Assembly: GCA_012034765.1 (NCBI GenBank)
Contig: JAAUOU010000001.1
Span: 52,352-116,351 of the forward strand
Source of the DNA: Pleurocapsaceae cyanobacterium CSU_1_1
GTDB lineage: Bacteria; Cyanobacteriota; Cyanobacteriia; Cyanobacteriales; Xenococcaceae
Length of the DNA: 64,000 bases
Reading direction: 5' to 3'
Shown here: positions 9,497 to 20,200 of the stretch, piece after piece
How the letters are laid out: every line of letters begins with the position of its first letter
Position numbering within the stretch: the stretch's first letter is position 1
Notes under the pieces: generated by a model
The model's input: the letters and a program-made list of their open reading frames with translations, nothing else
The model's database searches: none
Told to the model about the DNA's origin: nothing
Program-made: the position numbers and the translations under genes

Positions 9497-10912
9497 TTAA
9501 TTTTGAATTGTGGATTGTGGACTATTTTTAGGTGCGTAGTTAATGGTTTTGAAAATGTTCCAGACAAATAAAAGTTGACCGATTAAGAGAATCAAGCCAC
9601 TAATTGCCCTTGCCACATGATAGGGGTATCGCATGAGCATCGTTCCTTGAGGTGAGTTGCCCGCCACCCATTGGCTACCTTCTAGCCAGCCATTAACACC
9701 CATGGAAATGGTATATCCTAAAATTCCCATCACTGTTAGCCAAAAATGCCATTCAGCTAGAGTCTGAGAATATTTAAGTTTGAGCGATCGCTCGATGTAG
9801 AAATAGATAAATGCTACCAATCCTGGTACACCAAAACCAACAAAGCCTAAGTGAACATGGGCAATGGTCATATTGGTAAAATGCACCACCGCATTGAGAG
9901 ACATGATGGCGAGAATACTTCCCCAAATGGAAGCACCGATATAACCGAAATATGCCAGCAAGCTAAAGCGATAGCTAATATCTTTTTTAAAGATATGCCA
10001 AGTTCCTAAAGCCGTACCACCAAAATTAACCATAGTGGAAATTGTCGGGACTAACATCGCTAATGAAGCTGTCACAGAAGCCGACATTACCCACATCGGC
10101 ACGGGGCCCCAAATGACGTGATGACCACCATTCCAAGGATAAAAAGCAGCTAGAGTCCAAAACCCCAAGAAAGACACTGCATGACTGTATAAAGGTTTAT
10201 GGACTTGTTTGGGAACGATGTAATAAAGAGTTGCCAGTCCTAATGCTGTCAACCAAATACCAAACAGATTATGGCTATAAAACCAATTGACGATCGCATC
10301 TTCTATACCAGTAAAGCTATTGGAATTTCCTAGGGTGTAATAAATAGGGAAGGGAATAATTGCTAACAAGATATACCAGAGAGAAACATAAATCCTCTTT
10401 TCTCGTCGTAACACCACCGTAGAAAAAAGATTACCAGCGATCGCAATTTCTAAAAGCCCGATAATCATATTGAAAGGGAAGGGAATTTCTTCGTACTCTT
10501 TGCCTTTGCTATATCCCAGCAAAATGGCCAGACATCCTCCTAACAAGTTGAAATTCCAAACCCAAGCTGTTAAAGCTCCTAAACTTTCAGAAAATAAAGG
10601 AGTCTGAGTTAAACGTGGCACCATGTAAAAAGCAGCACCTAGATAACCCATACTCATAAATCCGAAGATGCCTATATTGACGTGAACAGGTCGTAATCGT
10701 CCATAGGCTAAGGCAGGAACTCCCTGAAGAAATTCTGGGTCGAATAGTTTTACGGCTTCAACAGTGCCGATCATCATCGCCACGACCATCCAAAATATGC
10801 CAGAATAAAGCCAAACCCTCGTTGCGTGGTCTTGTTGTTCTAGTGTTGTCGCTATAACGAGCTTGGATCGACTAGTTTTAGCTGTCTGTGAATTTGCTTC
10901 AGTTATCGTCAT
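9497..10912 (-). CDS. ccoN: cbb3-type cytochrome c oxidase subunit I
   Basis: This heme-copper oxidase catalytic subunit has about 471 residues from the ATG at 10912 (MTITEANS); an in-frame ATG at 10954 would add 14 residues. About 12 hydrophobic helices are visible. Putative ligands are the histidine in RLRPVHVNIGIFGF (low-spin heme), the CuB histidines in YSHNLFGIWLT and GGHHVIWGP, and the heme histidines in NMTIAHVHLGF. The pattern LFDPEFLQG...RLRPVH fits CcoN rather than aa3-type CoxA. It forms an operon with ccoO, a CcoS-like gene and the Usp/TerB fusion. cbb3-type enzymes suit low-oxygen respiration. A NorB-like role is less likely because ccoO is adjacent. Confidence 0.88.
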   Translation of the reverse strand: MTITEANSQTAKTSRSKLVIATTLEQQDHATRVWLYSGIFWMVVAMMIGTVEAVKLFDPEFLQGVPALAYGRLRPVHVNIGIFGFMSMGYLGAAFYMVPRLTQTPLFSESLGALTAWVWNFNLLGGCLAILLGYSKGKEYEEIPFPFNMIIGLLEIAIAGNLFSTVVLRREKRIYVSLWYILLAIIPFPIYYTLGNSNSFTGIEDAIVNWFYSHNLFGIWLTALGLATLYYIVPKQVHKPLYSHAVSFLGFWTLAAFYPWNGGHHVIWGPVPMWVMSASVTASLAMLVPTISTMVNFGGTALGTWHIFKKDISYRFSLLAYFGYIGASIWGSILAIMSLNAVVHFTNMTIAHVHLGFVGFGVPGLVAFIYFYIERSLKLKYSQTLAEWHFWLTVMGILGYTISMGVNGWLEGSQWVAGNSPQGTMLMRYPYHVARAISGLILLIGQLLFVWNIFKTINYAPKNSPQSTIQN

Positions 10913-10954
10913 TGTAATTTTGTAGGGTTTGCCAAAGTAGTCGCCACTAATCAT

Positions 10955-11314
10955 TAAGAGAAGTTAAATAACTTTGACTTTTGCAAGCTTTAGTAAATTA
11001 ACTATCAGTATGCAAACCAAAATGCGAAAATTCAAAAGACAGGTCGTAATAGATGAGGTGATTAAATTTGACAAAAAAATTACACTCAAAGCTTTCGAGA
11101 CTACTTCTAAAGCAAAAATTAAGCTTTTTAAATGAGAAAATTGGAGATGTAGGGTCAAATTAATCTGCCCCAAATCCCCACATCCACTCGACGCGGTTGC
11201 GCAGCAAGTCCGAAGCACTCAGCTAGTGCTAAAGCATACCGCTACGCGACGCGAAGCATATCCTTTAGGGCATATCCTTTAGGGCATATCCCGCTTAAAC
11301 TATCGATACAGCAG
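10955..11314. other. Intergenic region between ccoN and ilvD
   Basis: This 360-base stretch holds no convincing gene. An 84-codon frame in it (10964-11218, minus) has no family resemblance. The half next to ilvD holds repeats (see 11256-11293). The ccoN promoter must lie in about 10955-11100, where the sequence is AT-rich, but no clear -35/-10 pair stands out. Confidence 0.5.
11256..11293. repeat. Short tandem repeat, unit GCATATCCTTTAGG
   Basis: Two exact 14-base units (11256-11269 and 11270-11283) are followed by a partial third. The flank ACCGCTACGCGACGCGAAGC is of the kind seen in dispersed cyanobacterial repeats. A related piece, CCTAAAGGATACCGCTTCGC, occurs near 61044-61063, so this belongs to an interspersed family. 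Confidence 0.6.
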
Positions 11315-13006
11315 TTAACTATACAAATCTAGATCCGTCACTGCCCCTAAACTGCTAGAAGAAACTAGCTTGGCATATTTACCCAAAACTCCTCTGGGGT
11401 ATTTAGGCTGACGTGGTTGCCATTGCTTACGACGTTGGGCTAATTCTGCATCATCAACGTTGAGCTGCAATACCTTTTGACGAGCATCAATGGTAATACT
11501 GTCTCCTTCATGAACTAGGGCGATCGCTCCTCCCACCGCAGCTTCAGGGGCAACATGACCGACAACCATGCCGTAAGTACCACCAGAGAAACGACCATCA
11601 GTAATCAAGCCCACCGAGTCCCCTAATCCCGCACCGATAATGGCAGAAGTTGGTGCAAGCATTTCTCGCATGCCTGGCCCGCCTTTAGGCCCTTCGTAAC
11701 GCACCACAATCACATCTCCCGCTTTGATTTTGCCGTCTAAAATCGCAGCCAGACATTCTTCCTCTGATTCAAATACCCTAGCAGGCCCCGTAATCACGGG
11801 ATTTTTCACCCCACTAATTTTAGCTACTGAACCTTCACTAGCCAAATTACCTTTGAGGATTGCTAGATGTCCTTCTTGATATACAGGATTAGACCACTGA
11901 CGAATTACGTCCTGATCTGCGGGAGGATTTTCTGGCACATCTGCTAAGACTTCGGCGATGGTTTTACCTGTAACAGTTAGAGCATCTCCATGTAACAAGC
12001 CATGAGCCAAAAGCATTTTCATTACTTGCGGAATGCCCCCAGCGTTATGTAAATCGACGGTGACGTATTTTCCTGATGGTTTGAGGTTGCAAATGACGGG
12101 GACGCGCTGACGAATGGTTTCAAAATCATCTAAGGTTAGTTCTACCCCCATAGTATTAGCGATCGCCAGTAGATGTAAAACAGAATTAGTTGAACCTCCT
12201 ACCGCCATAATTACGGTAATGGCATTTTCAAAGGCTTTACGAGTGAGAATCTGACTGGGTAAGATTTGCGCTTTGATTGCTTCAACCAAAACAAAAGCTG
12301 ATTTTTCAGTGCTGTCGGCTTTCTCTGCGTCTTCTGCTGCCATGGTCGAAGAATAGGGCAAACTCATACCCATTGCTTCAAATGCCGAAGACATAGTATT
12401 GGCGGTAAACATGCCCCCACAGGAACCCGCTCCAGGACAGGCTTTATGTTCGATCGCGTCTAATTCTGCCTGATCGATCTTGCCAGCACTAAACTTACCG
12501 ACAGCTTCAAAGGCACTGACTACAGTTAAATCTTCGCCGTTGTGTTTCCCTGGTTTAATCGTGCCACCGTAAACAAAAATAGCAGGAATATTCATTCTGG
12601 CGATCGCTAACATCGCCCCAGGCATATTTTTATCACAACCACCAATAGCCAGCACTGCATCCATACTTTGACCATTACAGGCGGTTTCAATCGAGTCGGC
12701 AATTACATCACGGGACACTAGGGAATACTTCATTCCTTCTGTACCCATTGAAATACCATCACTGATGGTAATTGTGCCAAACATTTGAGGCATTGCCCCC
12801 GCATCTTTTAAAGCCGATTCTGCTCTTAGCGCTAAGGTATTAATGCCCATATTGCAGGGAGTAATGGTACTATAGCCGTTAGCCAAACCGACAATAGGCT
12901 TATTAAAATCATCATCGCCAAAACCCACTGCTCGTAACATCGCACGGTTGGGCGATCGCTGGTTTCCTTGAGTTACTTCTTGGCTTCTTCGATTGTCAGA
13001 CATCAA
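11315..13006 (-). CDS. ilvD: Dihydroxy-acid dehydratase
   Basis: This 563-residue enzyme dehydrates 2,3-dihydroxy-isovalerate and -methylvalerate to the 2-oxo acids in valine, isoleucine and pantothenate synthesis. Iron-sulfur cluster ligands are visible in [11 protein letters not shown] and [17 protein letters not shown]; another family stretch is [14 protein letters not shown] near the C-terminus. Two adjacent methionines (MMSDNRR) leave the start ambiguous by one codon. Length is normal. It is monocistronic here, with repeat-bearing gaps on both sides. Confidence 0.96.
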   Translation of the reverse strand: MMSDNRRSQEVTQGNQRSPNRAMLRAVGFGDDDFNKPIVGLANGYSTITPCNMGINTLALRAESALKDAGAMPQMFGTITISDGISMGTEGMKYSLVSRDVIADSIETACNGQSMDAVLAIGGCDKNMPGAMLAIARMNIPAIFVYGGTIKPGKHNGEDLTVVSAFEAVGKFSAGKIDQAELDAIEHKACPGAGSCGGMFTANTMSSAFEAMGMSLPYSSTMAAEDAEKADSTEKSAFVLVEAIKAQILPSQILTRKAFENAITVIMAVGGSTNSVLHLLAIANTMGVELTLDDFETIRQRVPVICNLKPSGKYVTVDLHNAGGIPQVMKMLLAHGLLHGDALTVTGKTIAEVLADVPENPPADQDVIRQWSNPVYQEGHLAILKGNLASEGSVAKISGVKNPVITGPARVFESEEECLAAILDGKIKAGDVIVVRYEGPKGGPGMREMLAPTSAIIGAGLGDSVGLITDGRFSGGTYGMVVGHVAPEAAVGGAIALVHEGDSITIDARQKVLQLNVDDAELAQRRKQWQPRQPKYPRGVLGKYAKLVSSSSLGAVTDLDLYS

Positions 13007-13052
13007 TTACATCTCCTTTTAATAGCTATAAGCCTTAAGCCCTTCGGGTTCG

Positions 13053-13077
13053 GCATTCGCTCTTTGTTGGAAACCAA
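13053..13077. repeat. 25-base dispersed repeat, copy A
   Basis: The 25 bases at 13053-13077 are the exact reverse complement of 61067-61091. The core reads TTCGCTCTTTGTTGG. Both copies lie between genes, 48 kb apart. The surrounding 13007-13366 gap otherwise holds no gene; it must include the ilvD promoter. Confidence 0.75.
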
Positions 13078-13366
13078 CAAGACCACGATACCTCACTAAT
13101 AAGTTCTAAGTTTAACCAGACCAATTTTTAGGGACTAATTAACCCAAAAGCACAACCTCAAGACTGTCAGCTGCGGTTAAAAATATATCTAAAAGTACCT
13201 TATCGAAATTCCTGTACTGATAGCGATCAAATTTACCAATTCTTTTTATAGATAAAAGCTATTGACAACAATGTTTGAGTAGATTCTCCCCCATGAGATT
13301 CTAAGCAGCTTCAATTATTGAATGTTTTTATTTCTATGTCCCTACTTAAAAAACTGTAAATTCTGT

Positions 13367-13918
13367 TTAAATTCTGTTAGATAACAATTTATCTATTTCA
13401 ATACTCACATTAGGAAAAGATCCAGAATTGATTTTACCTGTGGTTATGGATTGTTTATTTAAATAACTATTCTGTTGAGGATTCGTGAATAACCATAACT
13501 TGTTATGCAGTAAATCAATTACCCAATATTCAGGAATTCCATTACGAGCATAAATAACAGATTTTTCTGCTAAGTCTTTACTCAAAGTACTGTTGGACAC
13601 CTCAACTAACCAATAAATATCTTGAGGATACGGATGGCGATCGCTATAGTTGTTATCATCAAAGCGCACTATCGCCAGATCGGGTTCAGGTTCGGAATTA
13701 TCGAGGGTGATTGGATGAGCTTCTCGAACTTTTGCCACTCCTCTAAGAAGATCTCTCAAGTAATCTGCTACAGTATCAATCCTCGAACTATGAAGAGGCT
13801 TTTCAGGACTCATCGCAATTATTTTCCCTTCCAAAAGCTCTACAGATTTTCCCTCCAAGACTCCCGATTCGATAATTCGGTGATAGTCTTCAACTGACCA
13901 TTTATAAAGCGTTTTCAT
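13367..13918 (-). CDS. Uma2-type (DUF820) putative restriction endonuclease
   Basis: This 183-residue protein has the features of the Uma2 family, which is greatly expanded in cyanobacteria and has a PD-(D/E)XK nuclease fold. The likely active-site residues lie in EPEPDLAIVR (about residues 72-81) and IYWLVEVSNSTLSKDLAEK (about 100-118), followed by YARNGIPEYWVIDL. The N-terminal WSVEDYHRIIESGVLEGKSVELLEG is also typical. It starts two bases after the RibK-like gene and is the last gene of a three-gene unit led by Argonaute. Its role beside Argonaute is inferred only; Uma2 genes are widespread and may be passengers. Confidence 0.85.
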   Translation of the reverse strand: MKTLYKWSVEDYHRIIESGVLEGKSVELLEGKIIAMSPEKPLHSSRIDTVADYLRDLLRGVAKVREAHPITLDNSEPEPDLAIVRFDDNNYSDRHPYPQDIYWLVEVSNSTLSKDLAEKSVIYARNGIPEYWVIDLLHNKLWLFTNPQQNSYLNKQSITTGKINSGSFPNVSIEIDKLLSNRI

Positions 13919-13920
13919 AA

Positions 13921-14322
13921 CTATACTGGTATGATTTGCCCTGCATTTACTTCTACTTCAATAATATCTCCATCTTTTAATTCAAACTCATCTCGCAACT
14001 TGACATTTGTGGCTATTTCTAAAATTTGTTCTGGAGAATAGCCATGTTTGCCTGTATCACTATCAGTACGGAGAATATAAGCCTCTTTGCCACAAATTTT
14101 ACAAGGAATCATGCTCACTGAAACCTTTCCCTCGTATTCTTCTTTTTCCAAACGAATGCAATCTTGAGGAAAATAATATTTATGCTCAATAAGATGAACA
14201 TTAAGTGTACCTGGAAAGAAAACCATTCCTGTTTTTTGTATGTAGTAAGACGATAATTTCTTCATCCAACCAGAAAAATCATTTTTACCTGTTCTAATCT
14301 CTCCTCGAAGTTTTATATCCAT
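13921..14322 (-). CDS. CTP-dependent riboflavin kinase-like protein (RibK/DUF120 family)
   Basis: This 133-residue protein resembles the archaeal riboflavin kinase family, which makes FMN using CTP. The evidence is LRGEIRTGKNDFSGWMKKL at the start, the diagnostic FFPGTLNVHL near residues 36-45, and FELKDGDIIEVEV at the C-terminus. Bacteria normally make FMN with RibF, so this is an unusual gene and a sign of transfer. A pair of cysteines (IPCKICGKEA, about 72-81) is an addition I do not recognise. It sits 13 bases after the Argonaute gene and two bases before Uma2. It could act on nucleotides rather than riboflavin here. Confidence 0.75.
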   Translation of the reverse strand: MDIKLRGEIRTGKNDFSGWMKKLSSYYIQKTGMVFFPGTLNVHLIEHKYYFPQDCIRLEKEEYEGKVSVSMIPCKICGKEAYILRTDSDTGKHGYSPEQILEIATNVKLRDEFELKDGDIIEVEVNAGQIIPV

Positions 14323-14335
14323 TTTTTATTTGAAT

Positions 14336-16486
14336 TTAAACAAAGAACATTTTCTGACGATCTACTCCATGCAAAATACCTAATTCACCAATACTTTGCA
14401 CACTTTTCGCCATTTTGTCGGCAAAATGAATCACATAGGGTAAACGACTATAAGCATAAGCACTAGCTGGATTAAGCATACTCAGACGGTCAACTTGTTT
14501 AGCTAATATTTCTAAAGGTGCATCGCCAAAGTCTCTAAATACTTTTAGAGGGCGTGCGCTTCCGCCTGATTTTGCCTCAGAGGTTACAATACAAAAAGTT
14601 TTATCGTCAGTTGAAAGTATTGCTGTCCCTGGCAAAGCATCGATTAAAGATTCAGATTGATGTGGTAATATTGCCATTCTTCCCGCACCACTTTTTCTAA
14701 CACTTAAAAGATCGACTGCAATTTGGTTTTTTAATAAAGCCTCCACTACATCCTCAAATTCTTCGCATTGCACGATGCCATCTCGAAGTATCAATATACG
14801 CCGAGGAAGTCGATTTTCTGTTTTTTGAAATCTAGTAATAATATTAGTAACGGTACGTATAATTGCGTCTGAACTTATTTTTTCTCCTGATTGCGCTTCT
14901 GGAAGTTCCCAACCCAAACTTTGTCCGTTCGCTAAAATAGCAAAAGCACTTGTTCCATAGTGAAGATTTCCATTTGTCCCCGCATCAAACCCAATAACTA
15001 TTTCGGCTGCGTGTTCATCTTGTAAGGGTTCTAATCCAACTGGTTGCCATTTTGCTTTAAGTAATAAACCTAATATGACGTTAGCTATTCGATATGTTTC
15101 TTCTTTGAGCATAGGCTGCATAAACTGAAGGGCAATATTAGCTTCTAAGGCTTCTTTTTCTAGTTGTATTTTCTCAGTATTTTTTAACCAAGGACTAATG
15201 ACTAAAATGGTTTGAGTTCCTTGATCTGCCCAATCTTGCCAAAACTGTTTGCGGGTAAATATACTATCAGGTAAATCATTCTTGTTCTTGGCTGATTCTA
15301 ATACAATATCTACATCACTTTTTTTAGCCACATTTTCTAGTTTATCTTTAATAAATTTCGACCAATTACTATTTCCTGTTAAATCTAAACAGCCAAATTG
15401 TTGCTCTCCTGTCCGAAAACAACCTTCATCTAAGCTATTTATTGTCCGATAAACTTTTTTCGACTTAGTTAATAGTACAGGTGATTTTTCTCTGAGAATA
15501 ATTCCCTCAGTTTTTTGAGGCTTAATTGGCTTAATTAACAGATCTGAGTTATAAATATTGTTACTTAACCATTGAGCAGTTTTTGCTGATTTATCGAAAC
15601 GCTCTTGAGTGGATTTTTTTACTTGTTTAAATACTTTTGCTGCTTCTGATGAACCGCGATCTTGCAACTCGCTTAAAATCTCCATGGTTATGCTAGGTCG
15701 TAGCCTTGTAGAGAGATGAGTCAATTCATTGCCTTTACTACTAACATATACAACACGAGCGTCTTCAATTTCTTTTTCTGTCGCTTTATGTTTACCTAAA
15801 TTTCGATGATAATCCGCCAAACTTCCCAAATTACGAATCTTACTAGTTTCTGGATTTTCATCACTAATACGAATAAATTTCCAAGAGCGATCATCATAAG
15901 TATTACGAACCCAGTTGATTGGTATATTTCCGTAGTCTTGTAGCCATTGTTCTAATGTCCAAGAACTATAAAAACGATGGTAAAAATCGATTTCTATAAA
16001 AATAACTCCTGAATAATGAAGCTCAACATCTAAACGAACTCCTGTATGAACTTCCCAACCCAAATCTTGTAAGATAATACTATCTGCATCCCACCAAATA
16101 AATCCTCCTTCTGAAGCACTATTAATTCTATTTCTAGCAAATTTATATTTTAATTGTTGTTCTAACCATTTTCTTTCTAATTGTTCTAAAGCTTCTTTTT
16201 CATTAGAAATATTTAAATTTAATAATTGTGTTCCTTGATATTTTAACGTCCAATTATCTTGTTTCAAATATTCATCTGATATTAATTGCTTGGTAATAAT
16301 TGTAGACTTAAATTTTACTCCTGGTGTTTTTATTTTCCAAGGTATTTGATTAATTGCCGAATATTCCTTTCCTGGTTCTGGAGAAGGATTAAATGTATAA
16401 CTATAAACCTGTACTGTTTGGTCGCGATCGCTTAGTTGTTTTACGGGAAATCTATTAATAAAAACTTTAGAAGTATACTTTGTCAT
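14336..16486 (-). CDS. Prokaryotic Argonaute, long type with intact PIWI tetrad
   Basis: This 716-residue protein is a long prokaryotic Argonaute, a guide-directed nuclease. The PIWI domain fills the C-terminal third. The likely catalytic tetrad is D501 (IVIGFDAGTNG), E535 (QSGEKISSD), D569 (ILILRDGIV) and D690 (LPYVIHFADKMAK), so cleavage is probably active. The MID domain is likely about residues 390-490 and PAZ about 220-330, but these edges are guesses. The C-terminus ends in aromatic and hydrophobic residues (KMFFV), as usual for binding the guide 5' end. Related cyanobacterial enzymes use small DNA guides. It leads a three-gene unit with a RibK-like gene and Uma2. No Cas or helicase gene is adjacent. 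Confidence 0.92.
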   Translation of the reverse strand: MTKYTSKVFINRFPVKQLSDRDQTVQVYSYTFNPSPEPGKEYSAINQIPWKIKTPGVKFKSTIITKQLISDEYLKQDNWTLKYQGTQLLNLNISNEKEALEQLERKWLEQQLKYKFARNRINSASEGGFIWWDADSIILQDLGWEVHTGVRLDVELHYSGVIFIEIDFYHRFYSSWTLEQWLQDYGNIPINWVRNTYDDRSWKFIRISDENPETSKIRNLGSLADYHRNLGKHKATEKEIEDARVVYVSSKGNELTHLSTRLRPSITMEILSELQDRGSSEAAKVFKQVKKSTQERFDKSAKTAQWLSNNIYNSDLLIKPIKPQKTEGIILREKSPVLLTKSKKVYRTINSLDEGCFRTGEQQFGCLDLTGNSNWSKFIKDKLENVAKKSDVDIVLESAKNKNDLPDSIFTRKQFWQDWADQGTQTILVISPWLKNTEKIQLEKEALEANIALQFMQPMLKEETYRIANVILGLLLKAKWQPVGLEPLQDEHAAEIVIGFDAGTNGNLHYGTSAFAILANGQSLGWELPEAQSGEKISSDAIIRTVTNIITRFQKTENRLPRRILILRDGIVQCEEFEDVVEALLKNQIAVDLLSVRKSGAGRMAILPHQSESLIDALPGTAILSTDDKTFCIVTSEAKSGGSARPLKVFRDFGDAPLEILAKQVDRLSMLNPASAYAYSRLPYVIHFADKMAKSVQSIGELGILHGVDRQKMFFV

Positions 16487-16630
16487 CTAGTTGTTGTTTT
16501 GCTTTCGTTTCGCGATTCTACCTGACTAACTGCCATTAATTGTTGACATCATACTACAAGACAAATTAGATATTATTTCTAATATCTCTATGTCGTTGAG
16601 CCAGATATTAAAATTCAAACAGTTAGCTGA

Positions 16631-16748
16631 TTCAGGTAAAGCCTTGTGAATTGTACCCAACTAATCAATTAAATCATTCAATTGTTTCTGAGGCTTCACA
16701 ATACCCAACCCTCGCACAATTACTTTTTTCGGTGCATAGACAAAACGC
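16631..16748 (-). pseudogene. Remnant of a second mfd 3' end
   Basis: Read on the minus strand, this 118-base piece encodes [20 protein letters not shown] and the following KQLNDLID, then a TAG where intact mfd has TGG, then [10 protein letters not shown]. It matches the last 40 codons of mfd (17261-17378) with 19 differences by my count, about 84% identity. Apart from D for E and the stop, all differences are synonymous. Nothing of the rest of mfd is present. See the findings for what this implies. Confidence 0.8.
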
Positions 16749-17245
16749 AATAATATTTCAAATCGTATTATAATTTTGAATAAGTTTTTTACTGAGTAAG
16801 ATAGAAAATGCGATCGCACCACAAACATTTAGCTTAGGTCATAATGCTGATTTGATGGTTTATGCTCTAGAGCGATCGCTTCTCTTGCTAAAATTAGAAA
16901 TGTTTGATTATCAGACTCCACTTTGGTCTATTAAATTTTAGATCCCACTCAATATTCTTACTTCATGGCATTTTGAGAAGGAAACAAATAATTTGGAAAA
17001 GTCAACGAGCGAATCAATGAATTAGTTCAAGATTTAGATGCTGATCTGAAAAAAAATCAATTTTACAAGTCAATTTTAGAAAGTAAACAAGAAATATTTA
17101 GAGAATTAGGAAACGATATAAAACTTTTCAAAGCCCCAAGACATTTTAAAAACAATACAGAATTTACTTTGTCTAAATATCTCGACATTTTTAATAGAGA
17201 AGAAATTGATTGATTAGCTAACTTATTTGTACTTTTATGAGAAAC
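16749..17245. other. Degraded DNA between the mfd remnant and mfd
   Basis: This 497-base stretch has two HIP1 sites and no complete gene. A start-less open frame on the plus strand from 16992 to the TGA at 17211-17213 reads VNERINELVQDLDADLKKNQ and continues EFTLSKYLDIFNREEID. It looks like the lysine- and glutamate-rich C-terminus of a decayed protein that I cannot identify. The stretch is bracketed by the two mfd 3' ends. Confidence 0.45.
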
Positions 17246-20200
17246 TTAAACCAATTCTAATTCAGGTAAAGCCTTGTGAATTGTTCCTAGCCAGTCAATT
17301 AATTCATTTAATTGCTTTTGAGGTTTAACTATACCCAAACCACGCACGATCACCTTCTTCGGCGCATAGACAAAACGCGATCGCAAGTGTTTGGGTAGAT
17401 TTTCCGCGATTAGATTCCAAGCAGGTTCAGCCATTGGGGTTTCTAAGACAAGATTCTGTTGTCCTTCAGGTTTGATGCGAGAAAAACCGATCGCCTTAGC
17501 AATTTGTTTTAATTCCATTACCTGAATTAATTGCTGGGTAGGCGAAGGGATTGCACCATAACGATCTTCCCATTCGGCGGCAATTTGCACGAGTTCTTTT
17601 TTGGAGGTGGCGGTAGCGATCGCGCGGTAAGCATCCATTTTTTGCTCTGGATCGGCGATATAGTTGGCAGGGATAAAGGAAGTGAGCTTTAAATCTATTT
17701 GAGTATCTTCTACCTTGGGTATTTCTTGTCCCTGGATTTCTTGAATCGACTCTTGCAGCATTTCCATATAGAGATCGAAGCCAATTTGCGTCATTTGTCC
17801 CGATTGTTCTGCACCCAGAAGACTGCCTACCCCACGGATTTCCATATCCCGCGTTGCTAATTGATAACCTGAACCAAGCTGGCTAAATTCTTGTAAGGCG
17901 CGGAGTCTTTTACGGGCGGTTTCTGATAATGTTTGTCTACTGGGGTATAGTAGCCAAGCGTGTGCTTGAGTACCCGATCGCCCAACTCGACCTCTTAGCT
18001 GATACAGTTGGGATAAGCCGAACTTTTGGGAATCTTCGACAATAATAGTATTGACGCGGGGGATATCTAAACCCGATTCGATGATCGTGGTACAGACAAG
18101 CAAATCTGATTCGCCGTTGCTAAAGGTAAGCATAGTAGACTCTAATTCCGATTCTGGCATCTGTCCATGAGCGATCGCCAGTTTAATCCCAGGAATCATG
18201 ATTCGTAACTGAGCGCTAACCTCTTCAATCCCTTCGACACGAGGAACTACATAAAATATTTGTCCACCGCGATCGAGTTCATTACGGATGGCGTTGCGGA
18301 TCACTTCAGAGTTATAGGGGGAAAGATGGGTTTTGATTGGGCGACGGGATGGGGGAGGAGTGGTAATCAGACTCATTTCTCGAATCCCCGACAAGGACAT
18401 ATATAGGGTGCGGGGAATCGGCGTAGCAGAAAGGGTTAGCACATCTACTTGGGATTTAAAATCTTTGATTTTTTCTTTCTGGTTGACTCCAAAACGCTGT
18501 TCTTCATCTACCACCAGCATTCCTAAATCTTTAAACTTAACATCCTTATTTAATAACTGCTGTGTCCCCACTACCACGTCTAACTCCCCTGTGGCTAATC
18601 GCTGCATAATTTCCTTTTTCTCGGATGCAGTACGAAAACGGTTGAGTAAACCAACGTTGATGGGATAGGGGGCAAATCTTTCTTTAAGGGTGTGATAGTG
18701 CTGCTGCGTCAGAATAGTTGTGGGTGCGAGAAAAGCTACCTGTTTATTGCCGCTGGTAATTACCTTAAATATTGCCCTAATTGCCACCTCGGTTTTACCA
18801 AAACCAACGTCGCCACATACTAGCCGATCCATCGGGCGATCGCTTTCTAAGTCGATTTTAATTTCTTGAGTAGCTTTGAGTTGGTCGGGAGTGGGTTGAT
18901 AGGGAAAAGAATCTTCAAGCTCCTGTTGCCAAGGGTTATCAGGAGGATAGGCATAACCTTCTAGTTTCGAGCGTTTAGCATAGAGTTTTAATAAATCTAC
19001 TGCTAGCTTCTTAATATTTTTCTTGACTCTGCTCTTAGTGTTTGACCAAGACACATTTGCCATTTTATTTAATTCTGGGGGACGCTTTCCTGTCTGACGA
19101 AATCGCGTCAGCATATCTAAAGAATCCGCAGGTATTCTTAAAGTACCGTCGGCATATTTAACAACTAGATATTCACGGTGAACTAAAGTTTCTAATTCCA
19201 AAAATTTTCCTAAACCATGATGTTTATGCACCACATAATCACCAGGACGTAATTTATTGAGATCGACTTTTTTAGAAGTAGCTCGACGGCGCTTACGAAT
19301 ATAGCCAGAAGTAGCTAAGGTTTGCTGTCCAAAGAATTCCTTATCCGTAACAATAACAATGCGATAAGTAGGTAAAATAAACCCTTCTAATTCCGCTAAA
19401 CCAGAATATTTAACCGCTACCGCCGTACTTTGAATATGCGCCTTGTCGATCGCCCGAAAATCTTGGGGATTAGGCACAAACTGCACGGGACAATCATGTT
19501 CTTGTAACAAAGAAGCCGAACGACTAGGCTGTGCTGAAACTAGCCACGTCTGATACTTCTCTAAAGTCATCCCGCTATAGATTTCTCGCTTTCCTCTAAG
19601 GATTCCTGCTAACTTGGCAAATTGCTGGGGAGTTGTGGGAATCGGACGCGCCTGTAAATTATGTACCGCAACTTGATCGGGATTTGCTATCTCTAAACGA
19701 GGATTTGCTTCAGCTATTTCTGATAAATAAATACAGTTAAAATTACTAGTTTTAGCTAAACAATTGGCAAATTCAGTATGAATTTTCGGCAGACTTTGAT
19801 TTAAATCCTGCCATTGAAATTGTGCCGATTCCAACCAGCGATCGCTATGCGCCTGACACTGTTCTAATTCATCAATCGCAATGAAAGTATTATCAGGTAA
19901 ATAATCTAAAAGTGTCGCTGGTTTGGCAAAAGCAATCCCCAGAAATCTTCTCATTCCTTCAGGGGGATTCACCTCTAGCAAAGCCTCTAATTCTTCATCA
20001 TCTAAATAACTTTCAATGCTCTTACCCTGCTCTAAAATACTCTGGGCAATAATGTTACTAAAAGAGGTAGGAGTTAATAACAACTGCTCCAACTTATCGA
20101 GCGATCGCTGATTGGCAGGATCAAATTCCTTTAACTGCTCCAATTCATCCCCAAACCAATCTAGCCTAACAGGCAATTCCGCCGAAACGGGGAAAATATC

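Noticed and set aside
10964..11218. 84-codon minus-strand frame upstream of ccoN
   Set aside because: No family resemblance, Ser/Leu-rich composition typical of a non-coding frame, and it overlaps dispersed repeat sequence.
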